From Picocystis sp. L7 (Eukaryota; Chlorophyta; Picocystophyceae; Picocystales; Picocystaceae): DNA of 64,000 nt. How positions within the stretch are numbered: the first letter of the stretch is position 1; the number at the start of each line of letters is the position of its first letter. The notes beneath the pieces are model-generated. The model made no database searches, was not told the origin of the DNA, and worked only from the letters and a program-made list of their open reading frames with translations. The stretch covers positions 574,689 to 638,688 of the forward strand of contig QXJR01000016.1 in NCBI GenBank assembly GCA_020975725.1, written 5' to 3'. Below are positions 20,162 through 31,940 of this stretch, one piece after another. Position numbers and translations under genes: made by a program.

Positions 20162-21265
20162 ATGCAGGACATGGAGAACGTAAGGAACGACGAAGGAACC
20201 CACTCCACGTACGTTAGCCCGATCACCGATGCCGAACGAAAACAAGGCAAGTGCTTGGTCTGTGTCACCGGTGGTGCAGGATACCTGGGAAGCGTGCTCG
20301 TGGCCAGGCTGCTCGCATGCGGACACCAAGTGCGAGCCACGGTGAGGGACGCGGATCGCGCGAGGTTCCTGTACGAACTGCCAGGCGCCTCCGAACGACT
20401 CCAGCTCTACGAAGCGGACATCTTTGTGCCAGGAGCCTTCGACGAAGCCATCGAAGGATGCAGCATCGTGCACCACGTTGCGGCCGTCTACTCCATGACC
20501 GAAAGGGCAAGTGCCATCATCGAAGCGTCGATGGAAGGGGTCAAGAACGTGCTGGATAGCGTCAACAAGCACGACTCGGTGCGCAGGGTGGTGCTCACGT
20601 CATCCAGCGTGGCCGTCGTCGGAGATCCGCTCGAAAAGGGCGCAGGACACGTCTTCACCGAAGACGACTGGTCCGTCGTGCCCACCCCGAAAGTTATGCC
20701 CTACTTCTACGCCAAGCGAGAGGCGGAAAGAGAAGCCGTGGCCATCTGCGAAAGGCAATCTCGGTGGGACCTGGTGAGGCTGAATCCTCCAGCAATCTTT
20801 GGTCCTTGGCCTGGCACTAGGAAAGACGCCACCTCCGTCAAAATGGGGATGGATCTGGCCACCGGTAAGCTACGGTTTGCTCCGGAGATTTACATGGGAA
20901 CGGTGGACGTGCGCGACGTCGCCAAGGCACACTCCCTGGCAATGCTACCACAGACCAAAGCGGGCAGGTACCTCTGCGCCGCGGAGGTGCATACGCTTGT
21001 TGATCTGGCTCAGGTCGTCGAGGACGAATGCACGAAAAGCAAGAAGGTGGCTCGCTCCATTCCAAAACCTTTGCTGTACCTGATCGGCCCTTTCGTGGGT
21101 ATGCCTTGGTCCACCGTTCGAGTCATGGTAGGAAAGCCACTCCGCTTCGATTCAAGCAAGGCAGAGAAGGAGCTCGGAATGGGAGATTGGATACCCGCCA
21201 AGCAGAGCCTCGTTGACATGGTGAAGGACATGGAACGGAAAGGCATGATTTCTCCCAAGCAATAA
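20162..21265 (+). CDS. Extended SDR, dihydroflavonol-4-reductase/CCR-like
   Basis: This is a 367-aa single-exon protein. The Rossmann motif VTGGAGYLGSVLVARLL (TGxxGxxG) lies at about residue 36, followed by RATVRDADRARFLYE with the arginine that favours NADP(H). The catalytic Ser lies in VVLTSSSVAVVG and the YxxxK pair in PYFYAKREAE. Downstream VRLNPPAIFGPW and the substrate-domain GTVDVRDVAKAHSLAM are typical of the DFR/cinnamoyl-CoA reductase/3-beta-HSD group of extended SDRs. This group reduces ketones or aldehydes on varied substrates (flavonoid, phenylpropanoid, sterol), and the actual substrate cannot be told here. A C-terminal basic/hydrophobic patch (KPLLYLIGPFVGMPW) could touch membranes. 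Confidence 0.9.
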   Translation: MQDMENVRNDEGTHSTYVSPITDAERKQGKCLVCVTGGAGYLGSVLVARLLACGHQVRATVRDADRARFLYELPGASERLQLYEADIFVPGAFDEAIEGCSIVHHVAAVYSMTERASAIIEASMEGVKNVLDSVNKHDSVRRVVLTSSSVAVVGDPLEKGAGHVFTEDDWSVVPTPKVMPYFYAKREAEREAVAICERQSRWDLVRLNPPAIFGPWPGTRKDATSVKMGMDLATGKLRFAPEIYMGTVDVRDVAKAHSLAMLPQTKAGRYLCAAEVHTLVDLAQVVEDECTKSKKVARSIPKPLLYLIGPFVGMPWSTVRVMVGKPLRFDSSKAEKELGMGDWIPAKQSLVDMVKDMERKGMISPKQ

Positions 21266-21341
21266 GCCGGCCTCTGCGCTGCCAGCCGACGGCGCCCATG
21301 GCGGTGCCCCAAAGACTTTGGCTGTGTGTCCGTAGGTGGAT

Positions 21342-22600
21342 ATGCATGACACACCATGCAAAAAGGCTAGGGTGGCACCTATCCTCGCCCCTCGGTTGGT
21401 GCCGTTCCGAGCTCGTGGAGCATGTGGCGAAGGAGACGGGGTACGGGGATCGGTTGATCAAACACGTTTCCGCCGTCCACCCTTTTCAACCCCAATTGAG
21501 AACCCTTGGGTATCCTGTGAATGTTATTGGACGTCCGTCTGTATCCTGGTGCGGTACGTCCCCTCTGTCTCCACGCGTCCCCGGAACTTGCACGGCAGAT
21601 GCTCCGTCTTCGCAGTCGTGCCGTCCATCCCTTGCCCTCCTTCTTGGCCCGCTTTCCTTTCTTCACCCTTGCCAGGCAATCCTGTGAATTGGACGGATGA
21701 ACTCTTGTCTCCAAGATGATGGGACTGGTGCTGGTCTTGTCCTGCCTTGGGATTGGTGTTCGGGGACGGACCCAACCCGATCCGACGATCAAGGGGAAAC
21801 GGTGGGAGAACGGACGAGGTAACATGGCACCTCCACCTTGGTGTGTGCGTGGTAAGGGGAGCCCACAAGCACGAGAGGGAAAGCACGTGGAGAAGAGGAA
21901 GTGCACGTGGAAGGCACAGGCGGAGTCGGAGGAAGACGTGAGACGTTATCGAGAAGATCGGAAACGGTTGTATCCCAAGCTGCGACGGTCGGACCCACCA
22001 GAAGAATCGCATCATGCCGAAGGACAAGACGGAGAAGAGAGAGAGAGGCGGAAGGAGTTGCTCAAGTCCATCCTCGCCGCACAGAAGGCCATGGGCCTGC
22101 AGCGAGCGGCAGGAACGATGGCCTTAGAGGTGCGAAACCTCGGCGGGTCCAGGACCGGTGGATCGAATAACACTGGCATGAGAAAGGAAGGACACACATC
22201 ACGAACGACGCACTCGATACACCGTCGCGGCTGGGATGCGGTTCGAGGTGAGATGACTGCATCGGCAGCCAGAGAGCGGGATTCCGGCAAAAGGGAAGGC
22301 ATGGGTCTTCAGGAGGGACTTGCAGCTTTGCAATCCTACGACGACAGCGAGGATGAAACCTCCCCACCAGTGCACCCCTCCAGCTGCACCGAACATTCAC
22401 GAGGATCCCTCCGATCGCAAAACTTTGGCGCACCACGAGGAATGGAACAGGGAGCGGATTCTTGCGCCCCCGCCTGCCCATCCTCCAGCATGTACAGGCA
22501 GCGCGAGCCAGCCCATCGCGGAAAGAAGCGCAAGCAAAGCACTGGCCATTCACAAGAACATGCGCCGAAGAAGACCTTGCTGCAAAAGCTCTTCTCCTGA
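21342..22600 (+). CDS. NUFIP-like snoRNP assembly factor, two exons inferred
   Basis: Exon 2 (21920-22600) carries SEEDVRRYREDRKRLYPKL at its start, matching the NUFIP1/Rsa1 signature (TPEEI--W-EERRK-YPT). It ends in KKTLLQKLFS, like the TLLEKLL end of that family. Upstream, an in-frame 56-codon exon 1 (21342-21509, MHDTPCKKARVAPILAPRLV) ends PIENPW|GT. Joining it across a 410-nt GT-AG intron keeps phase 0 on both sides and gives 282 aa. Exon 1 is inferred from phase and splice sites only. NUFIP proteins scaffold box C/D snoRNP assembly with the R2TP/HSP90 complex in the nucleus. The linker is Arg/Ser/Glu-rich and disordered. Confidence 0.6.
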
Positions 22601-23519
22601 GACTAAAGTTGAATTCGGTGTTCGAAGATTGGTGGGTCATCGTGTGTTGCATGATGCGGACCGTGCGAAGAATAGCAGGTAATCCTCTAGACAGGGACGC
22701 GCACAAGTCCATGGAACCTTTCGCTGTTTTAGAGGAAGACAAGCGACTTGGAACAATAAATGTTCTCCGAGGAAAGCTTTCGCACACACTGCTTTTGCTC
22801 TCATACCTGCTTTGAAAACACAAAGTAGGTGCTTGAGCGTTTGCACTATTCTCGTTTCAAGTTGATCCGATCGATAGCGGCGACGTCTCAAAGTTCTTGG
22901 CACTGGATCAGCGTGCTTCGTCGAGGCGCTACCTGGACATGCTCGTGCTTGAACTATGCAGTTACAGGAGTGGCTGCTGCTGGTTTGGTTCCTTGGACCC
23001 CTTCTGTATCGAATATGTGTTCGATCATGGAAGAGCTGCACGGTCTATGGGCCATGACTGTTTTAGTACTCACGCACATTTCAGCCGAGCATCTTACGTC
23101 CTCCCTCCGTCGGTGCATCTTCTCCCTGGACTTCATGGACGGGTATGAAGTGCGGTACCATCCTGCGAACAACCAACCAATACGGATGCGCATCCCCCGT
23201 CCGAGTGCAGTAAGGACCAATTTTCCTAGAGCTTGATCTTGGACATCTTTGCTTGCAGATAGACCGATGGATGGGATTGGTATTGAGAAAAAGGGGTACA
23301 TGATCGCTCTGTGGGAGTTTGTTCTCTACCGCAGACGAGGAGGTCGCCCCCGAGAACCAAGCCGTGTACGTGCTCGCCTCATCGTGCGCGTGACTTAACT
23401 TTGACGTAAACTCCACCCACCATATGTACTGAGTGGGTTAGCCCATGAAATACACTCTTTGCTAACCACGTCGAGACGCGCTTCGAGCCGCCACGGCATT
23501 CTCCCATCCATCGACCGTC
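22601..23519. other. Transition zone, no gene seen
   Basis: GC drops here relative to the core arm. Only short unsupported frames are seen. From about here to the telomere almost everything is repeat or mobile-element sequence. Confidence 0.4.
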
Positions 23520-24000
23520 ACCGACTCGTCGACCAGGCGCAGGGGATTTAGACCCCCTTCTCGAGAAGGGACAAGATTCTCATGATTTAAAACCGACACA
23601 GTCCGATTGAAGGGGATCAATCCCATCTCTACCTTTGCTTCTGGAAGGTAGGGCTTGGGGGATGGACGGTGTCGATGCGACTACCAGCTCGGGTTCGCCC
23701 CGGGGCGAACGCAACGGACGGTCAGATGTAACTCTAGGGAGCACGTGGGCTGCCATGGCACCCCAGTTGCCCCAATTCCAACCGCCAGTGAGAGGCGGTG
23801 AGAGAGGTAGACCATTGGTACCTCTTTGCTTTCAGATACAATCCTTCTACTTGCCTAGCCAAGTGCGCAACACGCTTCCTCCTCCGGCCCTGACCAACGC
23901 GACAAGAGACCCCACTTGGACACTCCAGAACGCATGTTGGCGCCTCCCACGCCGGCTGAGGCTCCTCCATTGCAAAAAGGAAGAGCGAAGAAGGAGACCC
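23520..24000 (+). repeat. Interspersed repeat family, copy A
   Basis: This stretch shares long near-identical runs with positions 41990-42450 (reverse), 43030-43480 (forward), 43955-44330 (reverse) and 51170-51560 (forward). Landmarks are a cgttcgccccggggcgaacg palindrome-like core, 'aattccaaccgccagtgaga' and 'ggtagggcttgggggatgg'. The frames inside are short and not conserved, so it is probably non-coding (LTR, MITE or leader of a retroelement). Confidence 0.7.
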
Positions 24001-25099
24001 CACACAAGGGCCGAGAAGTCCATTATCCGCGGAGACCCTCGTCACAAAGACCACGAGTTTGCACAAACAATTCCACGGACACAAGTCGAACATAGTTGAC
24101 ACAACAAACGATCGCATCCTAGGACCACTATCTCTAAAGCACGGGAGACTGCAATCACTTGCTCCGAGTGATTAGAGAAAGCTACGAGAGTTGCTTCCCG
24201 CAACCGCAAAATATTCTCCCTTATGTTCTCCAACCAGGTGGTGAAGAGCAATGGAACAAGCCTTTAAAGCAGCGTGCGTGGTGTTGTTTGCTTCCCCCGT
24301 TCCTTGAGACGAATGTATACTGTGGAGGATGGTGTAGGTTTTGGTCGAGGGTGACCAATTGACGACACGTTGTGCGCCTTTGTTTTTAAGAGCACCATGA
24401 TGGTCAAAACCTTAGTATCGTTTAGCATTGAAAGGTACGAGTTGTGTACAAGACGCAAGGTTTCGTCCGCCGAAAATTCCCAAATTTCGTGGGTTTCTTA
24501 TGCTCGTTGGAGGGTCTCCCCATTCGGGTTTAGTGTTTTTTCTTAGTAAGAAACCTTCCGAAGTTGCTCAAAGGCACAAGATAATCGAAACCATAAAAGA
24601 ACACCACTCCTAGCTCCGATTTGTCTAGAGACGGCATTCCGATGCTCGATCAAATCCGATGTAGCTGTACCCTTGCCTTCTCCATTTGCATGTTCAAGGG
24701 GATGCGAGCATGCCTTTGTGGATCGCCCTACCCTCGCCTCATCTTTCAGCGTCGCTTGTGTGAGAGTTTCTAGCGACGAAGGAGGATCGATCCCAAACCT
24801 ATGCTAGCTTCCTCCAAGTATGTGCCTCAATATAAATAAAAGCGTGGAGAACTACAAAGATCATTCACCCCTCCTTGACGTGATTCGTTAACGTCGCCGG
24901 AACTAACCATAGAGTATACGAACGATTTCAAACGTAAAAGGAAGGTCCTAAGGTCGAGTAAAAATACATTTTTCTTTTTCACTATAGGTGTATCTACAAA
25001 GTTCCATAACGTGCCCGACTAAAAGCCCCAATGTATGGAAGAATGTACCATTGTACCCTGAACCCTAAACCGCTCATCAATCTTGGCAACCATGGCTAT
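24001..25099. other. No feature seen
   Basis: This is AT-richer intergenic sequence with no supported frame, RNA gene or repeat that I could recognise. One isolated 'ccctaaacc' occurs near 25065. Confidence 0.35.
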
Positions 25100-25145
25100 C
25101 TAAGAAGGGCATTTGCTTAAACTATACACAAATGCGCACGACCGG

Positions 25146-25832
25146 TCACCATGTAACCTCGGACGCACGGCACATTTTCCGCGCGTCCGAGGAGGCAAAA
25201 TCTGCGTTCGCAACCGATCTCTTGGCATTTTTCCCACGGTGCTCGAGGGTTTCGAAACCCTCGAGCGCACCGTCGTCCGGAGACGCCATGGCCAAGGCCG
25301 TGGGGGTGCGAACGGGTTCGTTAGCCTCTCGACCACCTCCAGAAGCACGAGGCTTCTTCTGCTGGGAGGTGGGAGCGGCGAGCGTGGCTTTCGAAGCCAT
25401 TTCTCGCTCTTTTTCGTTCGCCTCCTCCACGAAACCCTCGCGAGCGGTTCGTGGAGGCACGGCGCCTCTCTCTGGGCGCGCGCGAGATCGCTCGGCGTCG
25501 GCATTGCCGACAGCCACCACCGCAGGAGCGGCGAGGGGACGTTGGCCGTCGGCGATGCCGACACGTCCCTCGCTCGCTACCTTTTTCTTCGCCATTGTCT
25601 TCGCCGCCACTCGCGGGCGGAAGCTCGTTGAACGGTGTGGCGCTTGCGCGCCCACCTCCTTTTCCTGTGGCGCGAAGACGACGAGGGTGGTGGCGTCGGC
25701 GTGCGTTCGCGCTCGTTCGCTCGTGCGTTCGTGTCGCCGCGGTGCTCGAGACCGTTGGGCGGAACGTTGAGGAATGTTGTTGTTGTGTTTTCGTTCCCCT
25801 CCGCCGCAATTAATATTACATCTTAACTCCAT
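25146..25832 (-). CDS. GC-rich island with a possible 228-aa basic ORF
   Basis: A GC-rich island of about 0.7 kb in an AT-rich setting is open on several frames. The minus-strand frame from ATG 25832 is open for 228 codons and is rich in Ala, Arg, Lys and Glu (internal candidate start MAKKKVASEGRVG). Its composition resembles the N-terminal part of a retroelement gag or a disordered nuclear protein, but no domain is visible. The plus strand is also open for more than 200 codons, so the reading may simply reflect composition. Confidence 0.22.
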   Translation of the reverse strand: MELRCNINCGGGERKHNNNIPQRSAQRSRAPRRHERTSERARTHADATTLVVFAPQEKEVGAQAPHRSTSFRPRVAAKTMAKKKVASEGRVGIADGQRPLAAPAVVAVGNADAERSRARPERGAVPPRTAREGFVEEANEKEREMASKATLAAPTSQQKKPRASGGGREANEPVRTPTALAMASPDDGALEGFETLEHRGKNAKRSVANADFASSDARKMCRASEVTW

Positions 25833-26033
25833 TGGGGAATCCGCCCGTGGCTAAGCCACGTATTTATCCGGTTCATCGGCCACAGAGCCCTCATTAGAAA
25901 GGGGGACAAACCGGTCCCTATTCGGGTTAGTCCTGGCCCTGCATCCGCCTAGGGACATGGCTAAGGAGGACGTCCCAGTGAGGGGAAGGCAAGGGCCTTC
26001 CTTGGGCATCCGAGAATATTCCCTCATGCCTCC

Positions 26034-26462
26034 CTAGTAGGTGGCGAGATGTTGCAAGCGAGGGAAGCAGGGAGCCTTTGGCCAATGAGGAGTGATCATG
26101 GTCACAAGGGCTCTAGGTTCGGCCTCGAGCTTGCCCATCACGGAGTCGATGAGGCAAGAGGGTGGGTGTGCCCATAGGTTGCCAAGACCAGCCCATTCTT
26201 GGGCGAGAGCATAGGTCTCCCGTGTAAAGCAGGCCGGACATTGGGCATTGTTTGGCGAGGCAAACAAGTCCCAAGTGAATGGCCCGAATTTAATTGAGAA
26301 CCTCTCAAAAGCCTCACGACGGAGTGCATATTCCTCATCGTCGAAGGACACTCTCGGCAAGATAGGTGTCTCGAGGGTGGGCGCAGCAATAGTGATCGTT
26401 GTGGTCCAACTTCCACTCATCGCCGACTTTTGTTTGCATGTGTTTAAGGTCTGTTTCTTCAC
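26034..26462 (-). pseudogene. Retroelement Pol fragment (RNase H-like end)
   Basis: The 142-residue frame contains FGPFTWDLFASPNNAQCPAC, a spacing of about 25 residues, then LWAHPPSCLIDSVMGKL and ITPHWPKAPCF. This WDLFAS-N-Q ... PP--LI--V--K ... P-WP---W pattern is the hallmark of the RNase H/post-RT region of DIRS-like and related retroelement polyproteins. No reverse transcriptase motifs adjoin it, so this is a fragment. It has been truncated on both sides and is not an active element. Confidence 0.6.
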
Positions 26463-26859
26463 TGATATTTCCTGGTCCGAAATCCAGGGGTTGTATCATA
26501 AGCAATAGATAGCCTGGGTCCTGTACCGCCTTCCCAACCTCGCATCTTGGGACGATTAAGCCTAACATTCTGGATGCGATAAATTGGTGGTGTCCATACA
26601 CAGTATCTTCCTTGCCACAGGTGTTCTTTAACACCATCCGGTGGTTGTGCTAGTCTAGGGCCACAAGGTGTTTGCGTGAAAGGTTGCACGAAACATACTA
26701 TCAAATGTGTCTAAAGGGCACCTGGCCACGGAAACAATGGACTGTAAATGTGGGCTCACTTAGTGGAGCTGTAGGAACCTTCCTACCTACGGTTAGTGTC
26801 AATTGCAGTGTATGGCCAGTATTCGTCTAGGTCACCCCTGATAGGTCTGTTGATTGCAA

Positions 26860-27546
26860 CGGTTTATCTATTTGTAGCCTGGCTACAAATTAGCCTGTTT
26901 TTTCCTCAGCGGGATCAACCACCGTCCGTTCCATTCGAACAAAACAGCAAGGAGTAAATATACACTTTTGAACAAAACATGCAAAGGAACAAGGATTCCT
27001 CCTCGTGTCTTCGTAATATTCGCTTGAACGATTCACCGACTCATCGATCGCCTGTCTCGAGAGCGACAATTGCCGCAGAGCAATTCCCGCTCCATTGTGA
27101 GGCGAAGGGGGGGGATCCTTGGGTCTCACCGGAGGACAAGGAAACGACTTAGCCAAAACAACCAAAAGACAGATACATCGATCGACCTACTGAGCCATTC
27201 CCGACGACTTTCCCGCCACAGATCACCGCACAAAAACGCGAACATAGCCGAAAAAAAAGACGCACGTCAATCAACACGCCAAAGCAGCTTGTCCACACCC
27301 ACTAGCAGGAAACGAAAAGACAGCAGGCGTCGACCGTGGGTATTGTTGCGGGCTGCTTTTGAGACTTCCAAGAGAGCAGATGACGGCTTCGGACAGCCAA
27401 GTGGGCTGCTTTTGGGACATCGAGGGTGGCCGGTGACGGCGTCAGACAACCAGGTGGGCTACTTTGGGACATCTAGGGTGGCAGGTGACGGCGTCGGACA
27501 GCCAGGTGGGCTACTTTTGGGACATCCATGAAGGCAAGTGACGGCA
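26860..27546 (+). repeat. MULE left terminal inverted repeat (687 bp)
   Basis: This is the reverse complement of 30069-30755 with few mismatches. The inner part (27350-27560) is a tandem array of four units of 52-53 bp, each containing a 'gggctacttttgggacatc' type word. The outer tip has a small palindrome, tttgtagcctggctacaaa. Confidence 0.88.
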
Positions 27547-27684
27547 TCGGACAGTTAGGTGGGCTGTAGTTAAGAGCCACATTTGAAAGTTGGCTAGAAA
27601 AGAGTTAAGGAGGTTGAGGTGGAGTGTGTTGTAAGTGTGGTAAATGACTTTTTCTTTTCAAGAGCATAATCAAGTATCCTTGAA

Positions 27685-30035
27685 TTACTTGTGAATCTCC
27701 GTACATGGCCTCCGCCTTTTTTGCTGTGGTCTCCCTTTGCCACGTACCCATGGAAGGTCTAACATTTGGCATGCTCCTTGCCCGGGGATTTGCACGTCAC
27801 GGGGTGAGCCAAGCGATGATTGTTTTTGTACTATGGTGGCGGCAAGTCTGTCAAGTTCCCTTAGTACGATATCGGTAGTGCTTGCATCATTCGCACATGA
27901 TGCCAACTCACATACATATTTGACCTTTTGTTGGATTGCTACATAAACATGTTCTTTTGTTTGCAGTTCCTTCTCTCTAGTGGCCAACAACTCAACATTT
28001 GGAGCATTGTTGTTGAGTAAAAGTCTTTATACGCGTTCATTGTTCGTTGGGTGCATTCAAGCTTCCAATTTTCATTGAATTCATCACCTTCTAATGAGAA
28101 GATTTGTTTGTGGATATAGAGAGCCAACATATGCCTACAAGGCAAGCCCATGTTTAAGCTATATTGGCATGAACATTTGCCAAGAGAAGTCGAGCGGTTG
28201 TCCAATCTTGTTGATATTCCTAGCTCCACATCCAAAGAATTGGTGGTTTCAATGGTTTGCTCGGTAGCGTCACTAGCACCCTCCATACGGACACTGTTTG
28301 GCTCATTGTGAGTTAAATTTGTACAAATTCTTTGAACATGATATTGTTCACTTGCCATCCCACCTTCTTTACTAACAAGGTAATGTTGTGCTTGGTTTCG
28401 TTGCCCGCTGAGATGACGTCATGCAAATGGTGTAATGAAATCAGCCGCACTATCAAGAAGAGGTGAGTGCAAAATCTGGCTAGCTTGAAGTAGTCTCCCA
28501 TGAAGAACACGCATATAATCTTCACTCATTTTCTCATTGGCGTATTCTGACAACTTGTTCAACATGTGAGTTAACGAATTGCGAGAGGAAAGAAATCCCT
28601 TGATGGCAACGTGTATAGATTCTGACCGTTGAGTGGAATGAGCCCCTTGAGTGAAATATTGCCAAGTCCATCAACTAGCCCATTGTCTCCTTTTCGCATG
28701 CATCATATTTGAGTACCTTGTTGCTTTTTGTGTCGTCGTCCACTTTTTAGAAGGCATAGTTGAAGAGCCCATTGATTTGTCGTGTGCTTGGTGTGTCCCT
28801 TCATCGAGTGGGGCCTCTACTTGGGATGTTTTCCAGACATTGTGATTTTCAAATGATGTACCTTCAGCACTTTTTCCACCCTTGTTGGCCCTCTCTGCTA
28901 GAACCTTCAAAACAAATTCCTTGAGTTGTTCGAAATCTCTCTCAAATGACTCGATTGAACGGGCATCCGAGTCCCTTGCTATCTCCCAAAACAACTTGCG
29001 AAATGTGGACCATGAATTCCCAAGAATCGGCTTCAAGTTCTTCACCACGTTTTGTGCAAAGTGCCATAGGCATAGCAAATGAGTTACTTCCGGCCATGTA
29101 CTCTTCAATGCATATGCCATCGCTTGGTCACCATCTGTCAACACCACACGGGGTGCATGACCATTTGAAGCATCCTCGAGGGATTTGAAAACCCACTCAA
29201 AATCTTCAACGGTCTCTTGCACGAGCAAAGAGCAAGCAACAATGACCGTCATCCCATTTGCATTAGTTGTACAAAAACACCCAAGCTTCATCCCATGTCT
29301 ATTCGTGGCATGACTAGTATCATAAAGAAGAACCCGCGAACTCGAAACTTTGATCCACGCCTCTTTACCTTCCTCGAGGGTGAAGAATGCCCTCGACAAT
29401 CTTCCTTCATTATCGCAATGAATGTTCCACGACTTGCTATCATGACGGTTGCGAAGTAGATTTAGAAAGTCACTACAATCTCTTGCTTTTTCCCCCAAAG
29501 AAGGTGCCAACTTGTTACAAACATCCTTGTATGTCCACATTGGTGTTTCTCCTTTGTCTTTCATCTTTTGTTGTAAGCTCACATCTATATCTCGCATCCG
29601 AATACTCGATTGTAACAACGATTGCCCATATTCGACTACTTCGTTAGGAATGGTCCGTTCCGTGGGTATTAGCCGCAATTCATCTGCATGATCCTCCTTG
29701 AACAATTCATGGTTATGAACTAGGGAAATAAAACGTTTCAAATACCATTTGCCATCACGTTCCCCGACGATCAAACCATAGGGACAACCATTGCATTGAG
29801 TTGTTGTTCGCAGTATATGAGCTTGAGAGGGGCGGTTGCCACTCCTGCGACACAAGATTTTCTTCCTTTGTCCAGATTTTTTTGTAGCACGTATCGACCC
29901 ACCAAACCGAACCCACGATTTTCCACCTTCACACAAACTCAAAAATGTGTTCACTTCCCACAAAGCCCCCTCCGTTGTAGACCAAGGGCCCTGTGGGAAG
30001 CCAACAGGCCCAATATGGAGTAAACTGGGCTCCAT
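27685..30035 (-). pseudogene. FAR1/MULE transposase pseudogene
   Basis: It reads from ATG 30035. A FAR1 DNA-binding zinc domain comes first (FLSLCEGGKSWVRFGGSIRA ... CNGCPYGLIV ... HNHELF). Next is the MULE DDE transposase (SRVLLYDTSHATNRHGMKLG, VVLTDGDQAMAYALKSTWPE, HLLCLWHFAQNVVKNL), then a SWIM finger (CSCQYSLNMGLPCRHMLAL). Three breaks are seen: an in-frame TGA at 28671-28673 (WAS*WTWQYF), a second in-frame TGA near 28420 (ITPFA*RHLSGQ), and a frameshift near 28000 after which the tail continues in another frame to about 27685. The gene otherwise has normal domain order and length. Both nonsense codons are TGA. Confidence 0.85.
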
Positions 30036-30068
30036 GTGCTGAATGGGACCCAAGAGATCTGCCTCAAT

Positions 30069-30755
30069 TGCCGTCACCTGCCTTCATGGATGTCCCAAAA
30101 GTAGCCCACCTGGCTGTCCGACGCCGTCACCTGCCACCCTAGATGTCCCAAAGTAGCCCACCTGGTTGTCTGACGCCGTCACCGGCCACCCTCGATGTCC
30201 CAAAAGCAGCCCACTTGGCTGTCCGAAGCCGTCATCTGCTCTCTTGGAAGTCTCAAAAGCAGCCCGCAACAATACCCACGGTCGACGCCTGCTGTCTTTT
30301 CGTTTCCTGCTAGTGGGTGTGGACAAGCTGCTTTGGCGTGTTGATTGACGTGCGTCTTTTTTTTCGGCTATGTTCGCGTTTTTGTGCGGTGATCTGTGGC
30401 GGGAAAGTCGTCGGGAATGGCTCAGTAGGTCGATCGATGTATCTGTCTTTTGGTTGTTTTGGCTAAGTCGTTTCCTTGTCCTCCGGTGAGACCTAAGGAT
30501 CCCCCCCCTTCGCCTCACAATGGAGCGGGAATTGCTCTGCGGCAATTGTCGCTCTCGAGACAGGCGATCAATGAGTCGGTGAATCGTTCAAGCGAATATT
30601 ACGAAGACACGAGGAGGAATCCTTGTTCCTTTGCATGTTTTGTTCAAAAGTGTATATTTACTCCTTGCTGTTTTGTTCGAATGGAACGGACGGTGGTTGA
30701 TCCCGCTGAGGAAAAAACAGGCTAATTTGTAGCCAGGCTACAAATAGATAAACCG
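30069..30755 (-). repeat. MULE right terminal inverted repeat (687 bp)
   Basis: This is the inverted partner of 26860-27546 and has exactly the same length. It contains the same tandem units of about 53 bp at its inner side (30069-30265). The transposase reading frame begins right at its inner edge. Confidence 0.88.
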
Positions 30756-31450
30756 TGAATGCTATTCATGAAATAATTTCTCGCTGATGGAAGAGTAGCT
30801 TGCTAATGTATCTAGGTAGGTTTGTGTCCTATTCTCGTTTTTTTTTTTCCAAAGTAAGTTTCTGCAACTAGGAATTCTTGCCTAGGCCTAGTATTACTCA
30901 ATTAGTTCAAGGAGACAGGAGTTCTTTCAATGTTAACTGGGGCCGTTGTTGGAGTTGCTCCCACCTCTGCTCCGGTAACCAAGTTCACCGGGCGGAGTAT
31001 ATTTTGTTATTGGGGGCACCCATAACAGATGCCATTTTGCATGAGGATTGATTGTAGTCGTATCGGGGGCAGCGTTGACACACCCCATGAGCGAGGCACA
31101 TATTCTTCTCTACTTGTGACAGCTTGGCTCCGAGCGGTTTGTTCGGTTGCTGGATCTCTACTTATATGATGGCTTTTTTCTGTCCATCATCGAGATCGTC
31201 GCATCGCTTTCGCTCATCTTTTGCGAAGCTGCGGTCTTAATTATCCTTCCGTGGCACTAACATTGGAGGAGCTGCTGTTCTTCGCGTTGGTCCCAAATGG
31301 GGACGTTGCTGGCTATTGCGCTGGGGTGTGGCGTAGCGATTCTTCAGTTGGTCAGCAGTTGTCTTGGTCTCTTTGCGGGGCTGTTCAGCAGCTTCCTTTT
31401 CTAGCTTGAGTATGACTGTTGCCAAGTTTCCTGGTTCCACATCATGAACT
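30756..31450. other. No gene seen
   Basis: About 700 bp of AT-rich sequence without supported frames or recognised repeats. Confidence 0.35.
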
Positions 31451-31733
31451 ATATTGTTTGCGACAGGTCACCGGTGGCAGTCCAACTCGTTTTGCCAATG
31501 TGAGCGTACAATTCCGTGCGCCCGTGCAAGCCTTCCTCGTTTTCCTTCTTGCCAAGTATGTTCGCTTTTTCTCTCTTATGTCGCCTCCCCGCCTCGTATC
31601 CTTGTGCCAAGTCAAATGCTCTCGTACTCCGCATAGGACAGGCTAAGACGCCTCCTCTTCAATCTCAATTCCGCTTCTTCTTCAATTACAAATGCAAAGG
31701 CTCACGCCTTATATAGTGCTCTCCACACCATAG
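31451..31733 (+). repeat. 283-bp dispersed direct repeat, copy 1
   Basis: Nearly identical and in the same orientation as 52786-53068, with two mismatches noticed. It runs from 'atattgtt.gcgacaggtc' to 'ctccacaccatag' and contains a TATA-like 'gccttatatagtgctc' near its right end, which could be an LTR-type promoter. The flanks of the two copies differ. Confidence 0.8.
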
Positions 31734-31940
31734 GGGAGTGGGACACCAGCCCTATCAAGTCCACCAAGGACTTGCCTCGTGATATGCACATGGGTTGCAT
31801 CCCTAGGCAGGATTCCATCACGTAATGGTGCCTAGGGGGTTTTGCCCCTCCCCTTATCTCTCACGTCTCGTGAGGACTTCGTCCACTACAAACCTGTACC
31901 GCTCCCTTGAGGGCCTCACCCTATTGTACGAATCCCCATG

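Larger units (their letters stand above)
26860..30755. mobile_element. FAR1-type Mutator-like element (MULE) with long TIRs
   Basis: Two 687-bp inverted repeats (26860-27546 and 30069-30755) enclose one Mutator-type transposase gene on the minus strand. Repeat arms of this length are typical of MULEs. The arms differ at only a few positions seen by eye, so insertion was fairly recent. The outer ends read cggtttatctatttgtagcc. No clean 9-bp target duplication was found next to them. The transposase is broken, so movement would need help in trans. Confidence 0.85.

Noticed and set aside
25055-25075. Interstitial telomere repeat (ccctgaaccctaaacc)
   Set aside because: Only one and a half imperfect units; too short to support a fusion or ancient end.
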